A DNA stretch of 64,000 nucleotides from Chelativorans alearensis. GTDB lineage: Bacteria; Pseudomonadota; Alphaproteobacteria; Rhizobiales; Rhizobiaceae. How positions within the stretch are numbered: the stretch's first letter is position 1; each line of letters begins with the position of its first letter. A model generated the notes under the pieces. It was given only the letters and a program-made list of their open reading frames with translations. It was not told the DNA's origin and did no database searches. The DNA lies in assembly GCF_010993735.1 (NCBI RefSeq), contig NZ_WQNI01000016.1, forward strand, positions 1 to 64,000. The letters run 5' to 3'. Position numbers and translations under genes: made by a program. Positions 36,935-45,516 of the stretch are shown in pieces.

Positions 36935-37546
36935 ATGAGCCAGCAAACCATGCAACAGCCGCAAAGCGCCTTCAATCTGCCCAACCTGCTCACCTATGCG
37001 CGCATCATGGCGGTGCCGCTGATCGTCCTGTGCTTTTTCCTCGAAGGGCGGCTGCAGTCGAGCGACTTCGCGCGCTGGACGGCGCTCGGCATCTTCCTGG
37101 CGGCCAGCATCACCGACTATCTCGACGGGTATCTCGCCCGCACGTGGCAGCAGACCTCGAATATCGGCAAGATGCTGGACCCGATCGCCGACAAGCTCCT
37201 GGTGGCCACCTGCCTCCTGCTTCTGGCCGCCGACACGGACCGCACCATCGCCGGATGGACGCTGTGGGCGGCGATCATCATCCTGTGCCGGGAGATCCTC
37301 GTCTCCGGATTGCGCGAATATCTGGCCGCGCTCAAGGTGAGCGTTCCGGTGACGCAACTTGCCAAATGGAAGACGACCATCCAGATGCTGGCGATCGGCT
37401 TCCTGCTTGCCGGCCCCGCCGGCGACAAGGTGGTGCCCTATACGACCGAGGCCGGCATTGCGCTTCTATGGTTCTCGGCGCTGGTGACGCTTTACACCGG
37501 GTACGACTATTTCCGTGCCGGGCTGAAGCATATCATCGAGGAATAA
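36935..37546 (+). CDS. pgsA: CDP-diacylglycerol-glycerol-3-phosphate 3-phosphatidyltransferase
   Basis: A 203-residue inner-membrane enzyme that makes phosphatidylglycerolphosphate. The CDP-alcohol motif is complete: Asp61, DG at 64-65, AR at 68-69, then Gly78, Asp82 and Asp86 (ITDYLDGYLART, GKMLDPIAD). Several membrane helices and CREILVSGLREYLA are typical of PgsA. It lies downstream of uvrC, an arrangement common in proteobacteria, and just before moaD. Confidence 0.96.
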   Translation: MSQQTMQQPQSAFNLPNLLTYARIMAVPLIVLCFFLEGRLQSSDFARWTALGIFLAASITDYLDGYLARTWQQTSNIGKMLDPIADKLLVATCLLLLAADTDRTIAGWTLWAAIIILCREILVSGLREYLAALKVSVPVTQLAKWKTTIQMLAIGFLLAGPAGDKVVPYTTEAGIALLWFSALVTLYTGYDYFRAGLKHIIEE

Positions 37547-37551
37547 CGGCC

Positions 37552-37803
37552 ATGAAACTCGTCTATTTCGCATGGGTGCGCGAGCGCATCGGCCGGGAGA
37601 CCGAAACGGTGGCCCTGCCGCAAGAGGTGGAGACGGTGGCCGATCTTCTTGCCTGGCTGAAGGGGCGCGGCGACGGCTATGCGGCGGCGCTGGAGTATCC
37701 GGAGGTGATCCGCGTCGCCGTCGACCGCGAGCATGTGGAGCACGAGGCCAAGCTGCCGGCCGACGGCGAGGTGGCGCTGTTTCCGCCGATGACGGGAGGC
37801 TGA
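37552..37803 (+). CDS. moaD: Molybdopterin synthase small subunit
   Basis: An 83-residue ubiquitin-like sulfur carrier ending in the required Gly-Gly (FPPMTGG). The C-terminal thiocarboxylate donates sulfur in molybdopterin formation with MoaE. The beta-grasp start (MKLVYFAWVRERIG) is characteristic. It begins 5 bp after pgsA and ends 2 bp before moaE, so all three are probably one transcript. Confidence 0.95.
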   Translation: MKLVYFAWVRERIGRETETVALPQEVETVADLLAWLKGRGDGYAAALEYPEVIRVAVDREHVEHEAKLPADGEVALFPPMTGG

Positions 37804-37805
37804 CC

Positions 37806-38279
37806 GTGGCGGAGCATTGCCAGCCCCTCGTGCGCGTTGAGGCCAACGATTTCGACATCGCCGCCGAGATCGACCGGCTGACGGCGGGGCGCCAGGACGT
37901 CGGCGCGGTGGTGACCTTCACCGGGCGCTGCCGCGACGAGGGCGGGCGGCTTGCGGCACTCGAACTCGAACACTATCCCGGCATGGCCGAGGCCGAGATC
38001 GGCCGCATCGCGGATGAGGCAGCGGAGCGCTGGCCGCTCACCGGGCTCACCGTCATCCACCGCTTCGGCAAGCTCCGGCCGGGCGAGAACATCGTCCTGG
38101 TGGTGGCGGCGTCGACGCACCGCAAGGCGGCGCTGGAAGCGGCGGATTTCCTCATGGACTTTCTCAAATCGCGCGCCCCCTTCTGGAAGAAGGAGCATCC
38201 GGCGGGTGGCGAGGATGGCAGGTGGGTGGAGGCGAAGGCGCAGGACGAGGAGGCGCTTGGGCGCTGGGGGAAGGTTTGA
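37806..38279 (+). CDS. moaE: Molybdopterin synthase large subunit
   Basis: A 157-residue catalytic subunit that converts precursor Z to molybdopterin with MoaD. Conserved features: DVGAVVTFTGRCRDEG, ALELEHYPGMAE, TVIHRFGKLRPGENIVLV and the catalytic-lysine region SRAPFWKKE. The GTG start at 37806 is set by GGGAGG 6 bp upstream. The product supports molybdoenzymes such as the one at 25885. Confidence 0.95.
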   Translation: MAEHCQPLVRVEANDFDIAAEIDRLTAGRQDVGAVVTFTGRCRDEGGRLAALELEHYPGMAEAEIGRIADEAAERWPLTGLTVIHRFGKLRPGENIVLVVAASTHRKAALEAADFLMDFLKSRAPFWKKEHPAGGEDGRWVEAKAQDEEALGRWGKV

Positions 38280-38304
38280 CGGGAGGCGCCGAGGCGCTGC
38301 CCTC

Positions 38305-38400
38305 GTCATCCCGGAAAGCCGAAGGCTTGTCCGGGATGACGCGCGTCGCGTGGGGTGAGGTGGCTGCCTCGTCCGTGGTCCTCGGGTTTAACCCGAGGAT
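38305..38400. repeat. Two intergenic hairpin elements
   Basis: The first hairpin (38305-38340) has arms GTCATCCCGG/CCGGGATGAC plus inner AAGCC/GGCTT. The second (38378-38400) pairs TCCTCGGGTT with AACCCGAGGA. Both contain the ATCC(C/T)CGG-type core of common alphaproteobacterial REP elements and lie between moaE and the convergent ndk. Confidence 0.7.
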
Positions 38401-38451
38401 GACCCGAGGCCCCATGCCTGAACGGTCAAGCCGGCAAAACGCTCAAATAAA

Positions 38452-38475
38452 AAGCCGGAGGCGTGCCCCCGGCTT
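38452..38475 (-). terminator. ndk terminator
   Basis: On the minus strand a GC-rich stem (AAGCCGGGGG with CCTCCGGCTT, one mismatch) is followed by TTTTTATTT, 46 bp after the ndk stop. This is a standard rho-independent terminator. Confidence 0.8.
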
Positions 38476-38520
38476 CTTGAATCTTCTCAACCGCTTGCAG
38501 CCGAAAGCTGCAGGATCGAT

Positions 38521-38943
38521 TCAGCCGACCAGCTCGACGTCGGAGAACCAGTAGCGGATCTCCTCGGCCGCCGTCTCCGGCGCGTCGGAGCCGTGGACGG
38601 AGTTCTCGCCGATGGAATTGGCGAAGAGCTTGCGGATGGTGCCCTCGGCGGCGTCGGCCGGGTTGGTGGCGCCCATGATCTCGCGGTTTTTGGCGATGGC
38701 GTTCTCGCCTTCCAGAACCTGCACCACGGTGGGGCCGGAGGACATGAAGGTGCACAGCTCGCCGAAGAAGGGCCGCTCCTTGTGGACGGCGTAGAAACCC
38801 TCGGCCTGGCGGCGGCTCATCCACACGCGCTTGGAGGCGACGACCCTCAAGCCCGCATCTTCGAACATCTTGGTGATGGCGCCGGTCAGGTTGCGTGCCG
38901 TGGCGTCCGGCTTGATCATGGAGAAGGTGCGTTCAATCGCCAT
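38521..38943 (-). CDS. ndk: Nucleoside diphosphate kinase
   Basis: A 140-residue enzyme that equalises nucleoside triphosphate pools. The phosphorylated residue is His117 in [12 protein letters not shown]. The N-terminal [11 protein letters not shown] and the [14 protein letters not shown] strand are typical. The start at 38943 follows an AAGGACC-like site. The length matches the family. Confidence 0.97.
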   Translation of the reverse strand: MAIERTFSMIKPDATARNLTGAITKMFEDAGLRVVASKRVWMSRRQAEGFYAVHKERPFFGELCTFMSSGPTVVQVLEGENAIAKNREIMGATNPADAAEGTIRKLFANSIGENSVHGSDAPETAAEEIRYWFSDVELVG

Positions 38944-39020
38944 TTCAGGTCCTTGCGTTTGACGGGAAAGAATTGAGATGGCGGGTCTATAGCGGTGCGG
39001 AAGGCCCGTGTGAAGAGCGA

Positions 39021-39713
39021 TCACGCCGCGGCAGGCACGCTGCGGCCGAGGCCACTGTGAAGGTCGAGACAGCGGGCGAACCACTCGGCCACCGGATCGT
39101 CTGGCGCCAGGAAGGAAAAGGGCGAGGCCACGCGCGCCCATTGCAGGGCGCCGGCGACGATGTAATCGGCAAAGAGCGGGCCGTCGCCGCCGATGAAGGG
39201 CTGATGCTCGAAGAGCGTGCGCAGCGGCGCGAGGGACGTGCGGAAGCCTTCGAGCTTCGCCTCGCGGCCGGCCGGCACCTCTTCCAGCGCCTTGCCGAAG
39301 CGTGCCTCCCGGCTTTCCCGGAAATAGGCCTGGTCGTCGGCGCCGAGCAGGCCGTGGATATCCGTCAGCGCCGCCTCACCGATGAAGGTGTGGAGTGTGA
39401 GCTGCGACCAGCGTTCGACGAAACGCGCCGTCGCCTTGCCCCCTTCCCCGGCGAACAAGGTCGGCCGGTCCGGATAGGCTTCCTCCAGGTAAAGGGCGAT
39501 GGCGAAGGAGTCCCTCACCACGCGGTCGCCGTCGCGGATGAGGGGCACGGTCTTCGTGGCGCCGTTCTCGATGCCGGCGATCTCGGTGAAGCGGGTGGGA
39601 ACGGCCTTGAAGGAAAGGCCCTTGTGGGCAAGTGCGAGCGCCACCTTCCAGCAATGCGGGCTGAAGGGGCGGCGCTCGTCGCTTCCAACCAAGTCGTAGA
39701 GCAGGATCGTCAT
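39021..39713 (-). CDS. Glutathione S-transferase-like protein
   Basis: A 230-residue protein with a thioredoxin-like N-terminal domain: [22 protein letters not shown], then [28 protein letters not shown], where VPL and DS are the glutathione-contact positions. An all-helical C-terminal domain follows. The active-site Ser/Cys lies near SPHC. ATG 39713 has GGAGAG 8 bp upstream; ATG 39719 is also in frame but sits on that site. The substrate is unknown. Confidence 0.88.
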   Translation of the reverse strand: MTILLYDLVGSDERRPFSPHCWKVALALAHKGLSFKAVPTRFTEIAGIENGATKTVPLIRDGDRVVRDSFAIALYLEEAYPDRPTLFAGEGGKATARFVERWSQLTLHTFIGEAALTDIHGLLGADDQAYFRESREARFGKALEEVPAGREAKLEGFRTSLAPLRTLFEHQPFIGGDGPLFADYIVAGALQWARVASPFSFLAPDDPVAEWFARCLDLHSGLGRSVPAAA

Positions 39714-39871
39714 TGGCATCTCTCCATTCGGACCCTCGGCTTACCTCGCATCGAGCGAAGGTTCCAATCGCTTTTTTTCGAGGCAAAGATGCATGGAATT
39801 GATGGGTGGCGGCGGGAAGGATGCGCTAATCATGGGGCGTTGCAAGAGCAGGCCAAGAGCGGGAAAGCACC

Positions 39872-40384
39872 ATGAAACAACATTTCGAGATGATGGCGGC
39901 CTATAGCCGGTGGGCGAACGGCCTTATCTACGAGGCCGCGGCCGGTTTGAGCAAGGAAGATTTTGCGCGCGACGTGGGCGCCTTCTTCAAGTCCATGAAG
40001 GGCACGCTCAACCACATTCTGGCGGCCGACCGCATCTGGATGAAGCGCTTCACCGGCAAAGGCGGGGCGCCGGCAAGGCTCGACACGATCCTTCATCCGG
40101 CCCTGCCGGCGCTGAGACAGGCGCGCGAGGCGGAGGACGAGCGCATCGCCGACTGGATCGCCGGCCTTGACGAGGACGCGCTGCAAGGGCGGTTCACCTA
40201 CATGACGATCGTCAACCCGCGCACGATCTCGCAGCGCCTGGCGCCAGCGCTGACGCATTTCTTCAACCATCAGACGCACCATCGCGGCCAGGCGCACATG
40301 ATCCTGTCGGTGTTGGGGAAGGAGCCGCCGTCGATGGATATCACCTATTTTCATAGGACGCCGGAAGGCAGGGGGTATGCCTGA
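39872..40384 (+). CDS. DinB-family metal-binding protein
   Basis: A 170-residue four-helix-bundle protein. The DinB/YfiT-type metal triad is suggested by His48 (LNHILAADRIWM) and the pair in FFNHQTHHRGQAH near residues 130-134. AYSRWANGLIYEAA at the N-terminus is typical. Some relatives are thiol-dependent hydrolases or transferases; no substrate can be assigned here. It is a monocistronic gene. Confidence 0.88.
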   Translation: MKQHFEMMAAYSRWANGLIYEAAAGLSKEDFARDVGAFFKSMKGTLNHILAADRIWMKRFTGKGGAPARLDTILHPALPALRQAREAEDERIADWIAGLDEDALQGRFTYMTIVNPRTISQRLAPALTHFFNHQTHHRGQAHMILSVLGKEPPSMDITYFHRTPEGRGYA

Positions 40385-40495
40385 GGGGTGCTTGGGGGGT
40401 CGACGCGACGGGTGCCGCCCATTTAGGCGATTACTCTGCACTTCACCAGCAAGGGGCTTGCAAGTGGCGGCGGCCTCGGCCTAAACCCCGCGGTC

Positions 40496-42373
40496 ATGCT
40501 TACGATCAACGACCTTTCATTACGCGTCGCCGGGCGGCTGCTCATCGAGCATGCCTCGCTCACCCTGCCGGCTGGCACCAAAGCGGGGCTTGTGGGCCGC
40601 AACGGCACCGGCAAGACGACGCTGTTCCGCGCGGTCACCGGCGAGCTTGCGCCGGAGACGGGCGCGGTGGGCCTGCCGAAGGGAACGCGCATCGGCCAGG
40701 TGGCGCAGGAGGCGCCGGGCACGGAAGAGCCGCTGATCGACATCGTGCTGAAGGCGGATACCGAGCGCGAGCGCCTGATGCGCGAGGCGGAAACGGCTGA
40801 GGACCCGCACCGCATCGCCGAGATCCATGTGCGGCTTGCCGACATCGACGCCCATTCCGCGGAAGCGCGGGCGGCTTCCATCCTTTCCGGTCTCGGGTTC
40901 GATGCCGAGGCGCAGAAGCGGCCGGCCTCCTCCTTCTCCGGTGGCTGGCGCATGCGCGTGGCGCTTGCGGCGGTACTGTTCGCCGAGCCGGACCTGCTGC
41001 TCCTCGACGAGCCGACCAACTATCTCGACCTTGAAGGCACGATGTGGCTGGAGAGCTACCTGATGCGCTATCCGCATACGGTGCTTCTCATCAGCCACGA
41101 CCGCGACCTCTTGAACAATGCCGTTTCCTCGATCGTGCATCTGGAGCACAAGAAGCTCACCTTCTGGCGCGGCGGCTACGACCAGTTCGCCCGGCAGTAT
41201 ACGGAAAAGGCCGAGCTGCAGGAGAAGACGCGCGCCAAGCAGGAAGCGCAGCGCAAGCATATGGAGGCCTTCGTCGAGCGCTTCCGCTACAAGGCCTCGA
41301 AGGCGAGGCAAGCGCAGTCGCGGCTCAAGGCGCTGGCGCGCATGCAGCCGATCGGCGCGGCGGTGAACGAGCATGTGCGGCCTTTCCGCTTTCCCAATCC
41401 GGCCAAGGCCGTCGCCTCCCCCATCGTCGCCCTCGAGGGCGGGGCGGTCGGCTATGAGCCGGGCAAGCCTGTCCTGAAGAACATGTCGCTGCGCATCGAC
41501 GAGGACGACCGCATCGCCCTTCTGGGCTCCAACGGCAACGGCAAGTCCACCTTCGCCAAGCTGATCGCCGGCAGGCTCGGCCTCGAAAGGGGCACGATGA
41601 CGCTGGCGCCGGGGCTGAAGGTGTCGATCTTCGCCCAGCACCAGCTCGATGACCTTCGCCCCGACGAGAACGCGCACCAGCATGTGCGCCGGCTGATGCC
41701 GGAGGCGCCGGAGGCCAAGGTCAGGGCGCGCGTTGCGCAGTTCGGCCTGTCGACGGAGAAGATGGACACGCCGGCGCGCGACCTTTCGGGCGGCGAGAAG
41801 GCGCGGCTTCTGATGGGGCTTGCCTCCTTCGAGGCGCCGCATCTTTTCATCCTCGACGAGCCGACCAACCACCTCGACATCGACAGCCGCGAGGCGCTGG
41901 TCGATGCGCTCAACACCTACGAGGGCGCGGTCATCCTCATCAGCCATGACCGGCACCTGATCGAAGCGTGCGCGGACCGCCTGTGGCTGGTCGGCGATGG
42001 CACTGTGCGCCCCTACGAGGGCGACATGGAGGACTACCGCGCGCTGACCACCGGCGGGGCGAGCCGCAACCGCGAGAAGCGCGAGGCGGAAAAGGCTTCG
42101 AAAGCCGAGCGCCGGCGCGAAGCGGCAAGACGCCGGGCCGAACTCGAGCCGCTGGCCAAGGAGATCAAGGCGACGGAAGGCCTGATCGAGCGTACGCGCA
42201 AGCGCCTCGAAGCCATCGAAGCGCAAATGGCCGATGCCGGCCTCTACGAGCGCGACCCGGGCAAGGCCTCCGCGCTCGCCAAGGAGCGCGCCGAGCTTGC
42301 GCGAACGGTGGAGCGGCAGGAGGAGAAATGGCTGGCGCTCTCGGCGGAGTACGAGGGGGAGATGGCGGAATGA
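40496..42373 (+). CDS. ABC-F family ATPase
   Basis: A 625-residue cytosolic protein with two ATPase domains and no membrane part. The first Walker A is GRNGTGKTT with signature SSFSGGWRMRVAL. The second is GSNGNGKST with signature DLSGGEKARLL. A linker (about residues 230-290) and a charged C-terminal coiled coil follow, closer to YheS/Uup than to EttA. These proteins act at the ribosome or in DNA-branch metabolism. The stop overlaps the next gene's start (ATGA). Confidence 0.93.
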   Translation: MLTINDLSLRVAGRLLIEHASLTLPAGTKAGLVGRNGTGKTTLFRAVTGELAPETGAVGLPKGTRIGQVAQEAPGTEEPLIDIVLKADTERERLMREAETAEDPHRIAEIHVRLADIDAHSAEARAASILSGLGFDAEAQKRPASSFSGGWRMRVALAAVLFAEPDLLLLDEPTNYLDLEGTMWLESYLMRYPHTVLLISHDRDLLNNAVSSIVHLEHKKLTFWRGGYDQFARQYTEKAELQEKTRAKQEAQRKHMEAFVERFRYKASKARQAQSRLKALARMQPIGAAVNEHVRPFRFPNPAKAVASPIVALEGGAVGYEPGKPVLKNMSLRIDEDDRIALLGSNGNGKSTFAKLIAGRLGLERGTMTLAPGLKVSIFAQHQLDDLRPDENAHQHVRRLMPEAPEAKVRARVAQFGLSTEKMDTPARDLSGGEKARLLMGLASFEAPHLFILDEPTNHLDIDSREALVDALNTYEGAVILISHDRHLIEACADRLWLVGDGTVRPYEGDMEDYRALTTGGASRNREKREAEKASKAERRREAARRRAELEPLAKEIKATEGLIERTRKRLEAIEAQMADAGLYERDPGKASALAKERAELARTVERQEEKWLALSAEYEGEMAE

Positions 42374-43074
42374 GCTCGACCGTCATCGGCTTCGACGCCG
42401 ACGACACGCTGTGGCAGAACGAGCGCTTTTACCGGCTCACGGAGGCGCGCTTCGCCGAGCTTCTGGGCGATTATGCCGAGCCCGACCATCTTTCAGCGCG
42501 GCTTCTTGAGGCTGAGAGGCGCAATCTCGGCAAGTACGGCTTCGGCATCAAGGGCTTTACCCTTTCGATGATCGAAACGGCGATCGAGGTGACCGAGGGG
42601 CGCGTGCCGGCGCAGACGATCAAGGGCATTCTGGAGGCGGGGCGCGAGATGCTCGACCACCCGGTCGAGACGCTGCCGCATGCGCGCGAAACGCTGGAGA
42701 ACCTTGCGGGACGGTACCGCATCGTGCTGATCACCAAGGGCGACCTGTTCGACCAGGAGCGCAAGCTGGCGGCTTCGGGCCTCGGCGACTTCTTCGACGC
42801 GGTGGAGATCGTCAGCGACAAGAATCGTGCCGTCTACGAGCGCGTCTTCGCGCAACATGGCGACGGCGCCGGCAAGGCGATGATGGTTGGCAACTCGATG
42901 AGATCGGATGTGCTGCCGGTGATCGAGGCTGGGGGATGGGGCGTGTTCGTGCCGCATGAACTGACCTGGGCGCACGAGCACGCGGAGGCGCCGGAAGGGG
43001 TGGAGCGCTTTCGGCGGATCGAGCATCTTGGGGAGTTGGAGGGGGTGCTTGGGGAGATTGGGTTGGGACGGTAG
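42370..43074 (+). CDS. HAD-superfamily hydrolase
   Basis: A 234-residue phosphatase-like protein. Motif I is GFDADDTLW (nucleophile Asp8, acid Asp10), motif II ITKGD, motif III the conserved lysine in VSDKNRAVYERV, and motif IV GNSMRSDVLPV. A helical cap lies between motifs I and II. The substrate is unknown. Coupled to the ABC-F gene by a 4-bp overlap, and convergent with holC after 31 bp. Confidence 0.9.
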   Translation: MSSTVIGFDADDTLWQNERFYRLTEARFAELLGDYAEPDHLSARLLEAERRNLGKYGFGIKGFTLSMIETAIEVTEGRVPAQTIKGILEAGREMLDHPVETLPHARETLENLAGRYRIVLITKGDLFDQERKLAASGLGDFFDAVEIVSDKNRAVYERVFAQHGDGAGKAMMVGNSMRSDVLPVIEAGGWGVFVPHELTWAHEHAEAPEGVERFRRIEHLGELEGVLGEIGLGR

Positions 43075-43105
43075 GTTCGCTGGTGCTCTTTCGCCGGCAG
43101 CCCCC

Positions 43106-43558
43106 TCACCCCTTCCTCTCCCAGCGCCGGTCCGGGCCCTGCTGCCAGTAGGTGACGGCGTGGCCGGCGGCCTTCATGGCTTTCCAATGGGAGCGGGCGG
43201 CGTCGAGTTGGGCCGTATCGTGGCCGTCGAAGAGGAAGACGGCGCGCGCGTAGCCGTCGAGGGAGCCGGGTTCGGCACCGTCGACCAGGAAGCGGATCGT
43301 TGCGCCGTTCAGGTTTTCGGGGCCGGTGGTCAGAAGCACCGGCTGCTCGGCCGCATTCGGCTCGCGGTCGGTGCCATGCGGCACGAAGCTGTCGTCGCGG
43401 AAGGTCCACAGCCGGGCGTCCATGGCATCGCGGCGCTCCTCGCCGGCCGTCTGGACGGCGACCTTCCACCCCCGCTCCAGGCTCTTCTCCACGAGCGGGG
43501 GCAGCGCCTCTTCCAGCGTCGATTCGGTCAGGTGATAGAAGAGGACCTCCACCCTCAC
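43106..43558 (-). CDS. holC: DNA polymerase III chi subunit
   Basis: A 150-residue clamp-loader accessory protein. The N-terminus [31 protein letters not shown] and the later PEN...[12 protein letters not shown] and [10 protein letters not shown] strand are typical of chi. The GTG start at 43558 overlaps the pepA TGA (GTGA), so the two are translationally coupled. A second GTG two codons later is possible. The pepA-holC pairing is conserved in proteobacteria. Confidence 0.92.
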   Translation of the reverse strand: MRVEVLFYHLTESTLEEALPPLVEKSLERGWKVAVQTAGEERRDAMDARLWTFRDDSFVPHGTDREPNAAEQPVLLTTGPENLNGATIRFLVDGAEPGSLDGYARAVFLFDGHDTAQLDAARSHWKAMKAAGHAVTYWQQGPDRRWERKG

Positions 43559-45051
43559 CTCTCGTAGTGGTCGGCCACCAGCCGGTCGAGCAGGCGCACG
43601 CCGTAGCCCGAGGCCCAGGACTGGTTGATCTCGGAGGATGGCGAGGCCATGGCCGTGCCGGCGACATCGAGATGCGCCCAGGGCGTGCTGTCGACGAAAC
43701 GCTTCAAGAACTGGGCGGCGGTGATGGAACCGGCGTGGCGCCCGCCGGTGTTCTTCATATCGGCGTTCTTGGTGTCGATGAGCTTGTCGTATTCCTTGCC
43801 CATCGGCATGCGCCAGACCTTCTCGCCCGTCACGGTTCCGGCCGCCGTCAGGCGCTCGGCAAGCGCGTCGTCGTTGGAGAACAGGCCGGCATGGCTGTTG
43901 CCCAGCGCAACCAGGATGGCGCCGGTCAGCGTCGCCAGATTGACCATGAACTGGGGCTTGAACTCCTCGTTGCAGTACCACAACAGGTCGGCCAGAACGA
44001 GGCGGCCCTCGGCGTCGGTGTTGATGATCTCGATCGTCTGGCCGGACATGGAGGTGACGATGTCTCCCGGCCGTTGCGCGTTGCCGTCGGGCATGTTCTC
44101 GACGAGGCCGATGATGCCGACGGCGTTCACCTTTGCCTTGCGGGCGGCGAGCGCGTGCATGAGGCCGACGACGGTCGCCGCCCCTGCCATGTCGCCCTTC
44201 ATGTCCTCCATGCCGGCGGCGGGCTTGATGGAGATGCCGCCGGTGTCGAAGACGACACCCTTGCCGATGAAGGCGACGGGCTTCTGCTTGGCCTTGCCGC
44301 CGTTCCAGCGCATGACCGCCATGCGCGGCGGGCGGACAGAGCCTTGCGCCACGCCCAGAAGCGCGCGCATGCCGAGCTTCTTCATCTCCTTCTCGGTGAG
44401 GATATCCACCTTGACGTCGAGCTCCTCCAATTCCTTGGCGCGTGCCGCGAACTCCACCGGACCCAAAACGTTGGGCGGCTCGTTGACGAGGTCGCGGGCC
44501 AGAAGCACGCCGTCACCCACGGCGGAGGCCTCGGCGAAGGCCTTTTTCGCAGCCGCTGGATCAGCACACTGGATGGTGAACTTCACCGCTTTGTCGGCGG
44601 GCTTGGGCGTGCCGTTCTCCTCCTTGCGGGTCTTGTACTTGTCGAAGGTATAAGAGCGCAGCACGATGCCGAGGGCGATCAGCGCCACGTCGCGGGCACT
44701 CGCCTCGGCGCCGGCGACCTCCGCGACGACCGTCACTTCCGTTGCGTTCCTGGCGGCGGCCGAAGCGGCGCCGCCGATCTTCAGCCAGGCCTGTTCATCG
44801 AGCGCATCCGTCTTGCCGGCGCCGACGGCGGCAAGACGATCGAAATCCGTACCCTGCGGCGCCAGCGCCTCGACGCTTGCCGCCAGCTTGCCGGAGAAAT
44901 CCGCCGCCGCGAAAACCTTGGGCAGGATGTCGGCCGGGTCGCACGCCCTTGCCGCCTCGCCGAACTTGCCGCCCTCCGGCGCCAATACGATGACGCTGCC
45001 TTTCTTGGGCGCAGCGAATTTGGCGAAGGCGACGGTCGGTTTGTCTGTCAT
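43555..45051 (-). CDS. pepA: Leucyl aminopeptidase
   Basis: A 498-residue M17 metallo-aminopeptidase. The di-zinc signature NTDAEGRL is at residues 344-351. Metal and active-site regions include [22 protein letters not shown], with Lys and Asp ligands. The N-terminal non-catalytic domain occupies about residues 1-170. It acts in peptide turnover. It precedes holC and is divergent from lptF across a repeat-rich gap. Confidence 0.96.
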   Translation of the reverse strand: MTDKPTVAFAKFAAPKKGSVIVLAPEGGKFGEAARACDPADILPKVFAAADFSGKLAASVEALAPQGTDFDRLAAVGAGKTDALDEQAWLKIGGAASAAARNATEVTVVAEVAGAEASARDVALIALGIVLRSYTFDKYKTRKEENGTPKPADKAVKFTIQCADPAAAKKAFAEASAVGDGVLLARDLVNEPPNVLGPVEFAARAKELEELDVKVDILTEKEMKKLGMRALLGVAQGSVRPPRMAVMRWNGGKAKQKPVAFIGKGVVFDTGGISIKPAAGMEDMKGDMAGAATVVGLMHALAARKAKVNAVGIIGLVENMPDGNAQRPGDIVTSMSGQTIEIINTDAEGRLVLADLLWYCNEEFKPQFMVNLATLTGAILVALGNSHAGLFSNDDALAERLTAAGTVTGEKVWRMPMGKEYDKLIDTKNADMKNTGGRHAGSITAAQFLKRFVDSTPWAHLDVAGTAMASPSSEINQSWASGYGVRLLDRLVADHYER

Positions 45052-45160
45052 GGAGCTTCCTGTCCGGTAGGGTTTGCGGGCTGGCGCGATCTTGGCGGTT
45101 TTAAGCGAATTGACAAGGGGGTGGAAAGGGATAAGCCTTTAAACTGTGCCATCAGAGTAG

Positions 45161-45216
45161 TAGCTTGTGGCTGACTTTTCCAAACAAATGGGTAGCATCT
45201 GTTTGGGTCAGACCAC
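45161..45216. repeat. 56-bp repeat copy A with imperfect palindrome
   Basis: It starts TAGCTTGTGG and ends GGGTCAGACCAC. The core palindrome at 45180-45206 pairs CCAAACA with TGTTTGG around a diverged centre. It matches copy B (45278) in all but a few bases, period 117 bp. Just after it ACCACTAGTGGT (45212-45223) is a separate perfect 12-bp palindrome. Confidence 0.85.
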
Positions 45217-45227
45217 TAGTGGTGCGA

Positions 45228-45256
45228 TCCTGACAGATGGTCCCCATCTGTCAGGA
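45228..45256. promoter_or_regulatory. Palindrome between the two repeats
   Basis: Perfect 13-bp arms TCCTGACAGATGG and CCATCTGTCAGGA with a 3-base centre. It shares the ACAGATGG/CCATCTGT core with the palindrome in copy B but has different flanks. Size and symmetry suit a dimeric repressor operator (TetR-like spacing); no cognate regulator is encoded nearby. Confidence 0.65.
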
Positions 45257-45277
45257 CAAATCGCCCCGCCAGATTAA

Positions 45278-45333
45278 TAGCTTGTGGGCTGACTTTTCCA
45301 AACAGATGGTACCATCTGTTTGGGTCAGACCAC
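45278..45333. repeat. 56-bp repeat copy B with perfect palindrome
   Basis: The same unit as copy A. Its centre at 45298-45323 is a perfect, loop-free 26-bp palindrome with half CCAAACAGATGGT. Outside it, CTGAC and GTCAG then GTGG and CCAC extend the symmetry imperfectly. It ends 183 bp before the lptF start. Confidence 0.85.
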
Positions 45334-45516
45334 CGGAAGTGCGGCAGGGAATCGTTAACCGCGTTCTTTTCCGCTTCGTTAGGCCTGTCCGCGACAGACT
45401 GGCATGGGGACAATCTCTGCCGAACCGTTCAAACCGGCGGATCCGCGTTGTACCACCACGGCGTACGGGAGCCGCGCGCCATATAGTGGCCGTCAACACA
45501 GGTGACACATCTGCCG

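Larger units (their letters stand above)
45052..45516. other. Divergent intergenic region with a palindrome cluster
   Basis: A 465-bp gap between divergent pepA and lptF. No supported gene lies in it. It contains a 56-bp direct repeat (45161-45216 and 45278-45333) and three related palindromes (see below). Base composition is less GC-rich than the surrounding genes. Confidence 0.75.

Noticed and set aside
34801-36993. A 730-codon minus-strand frame opposite uvrC
   Set aside because: It is an antisense shadow of uvrC without recognisable domains.
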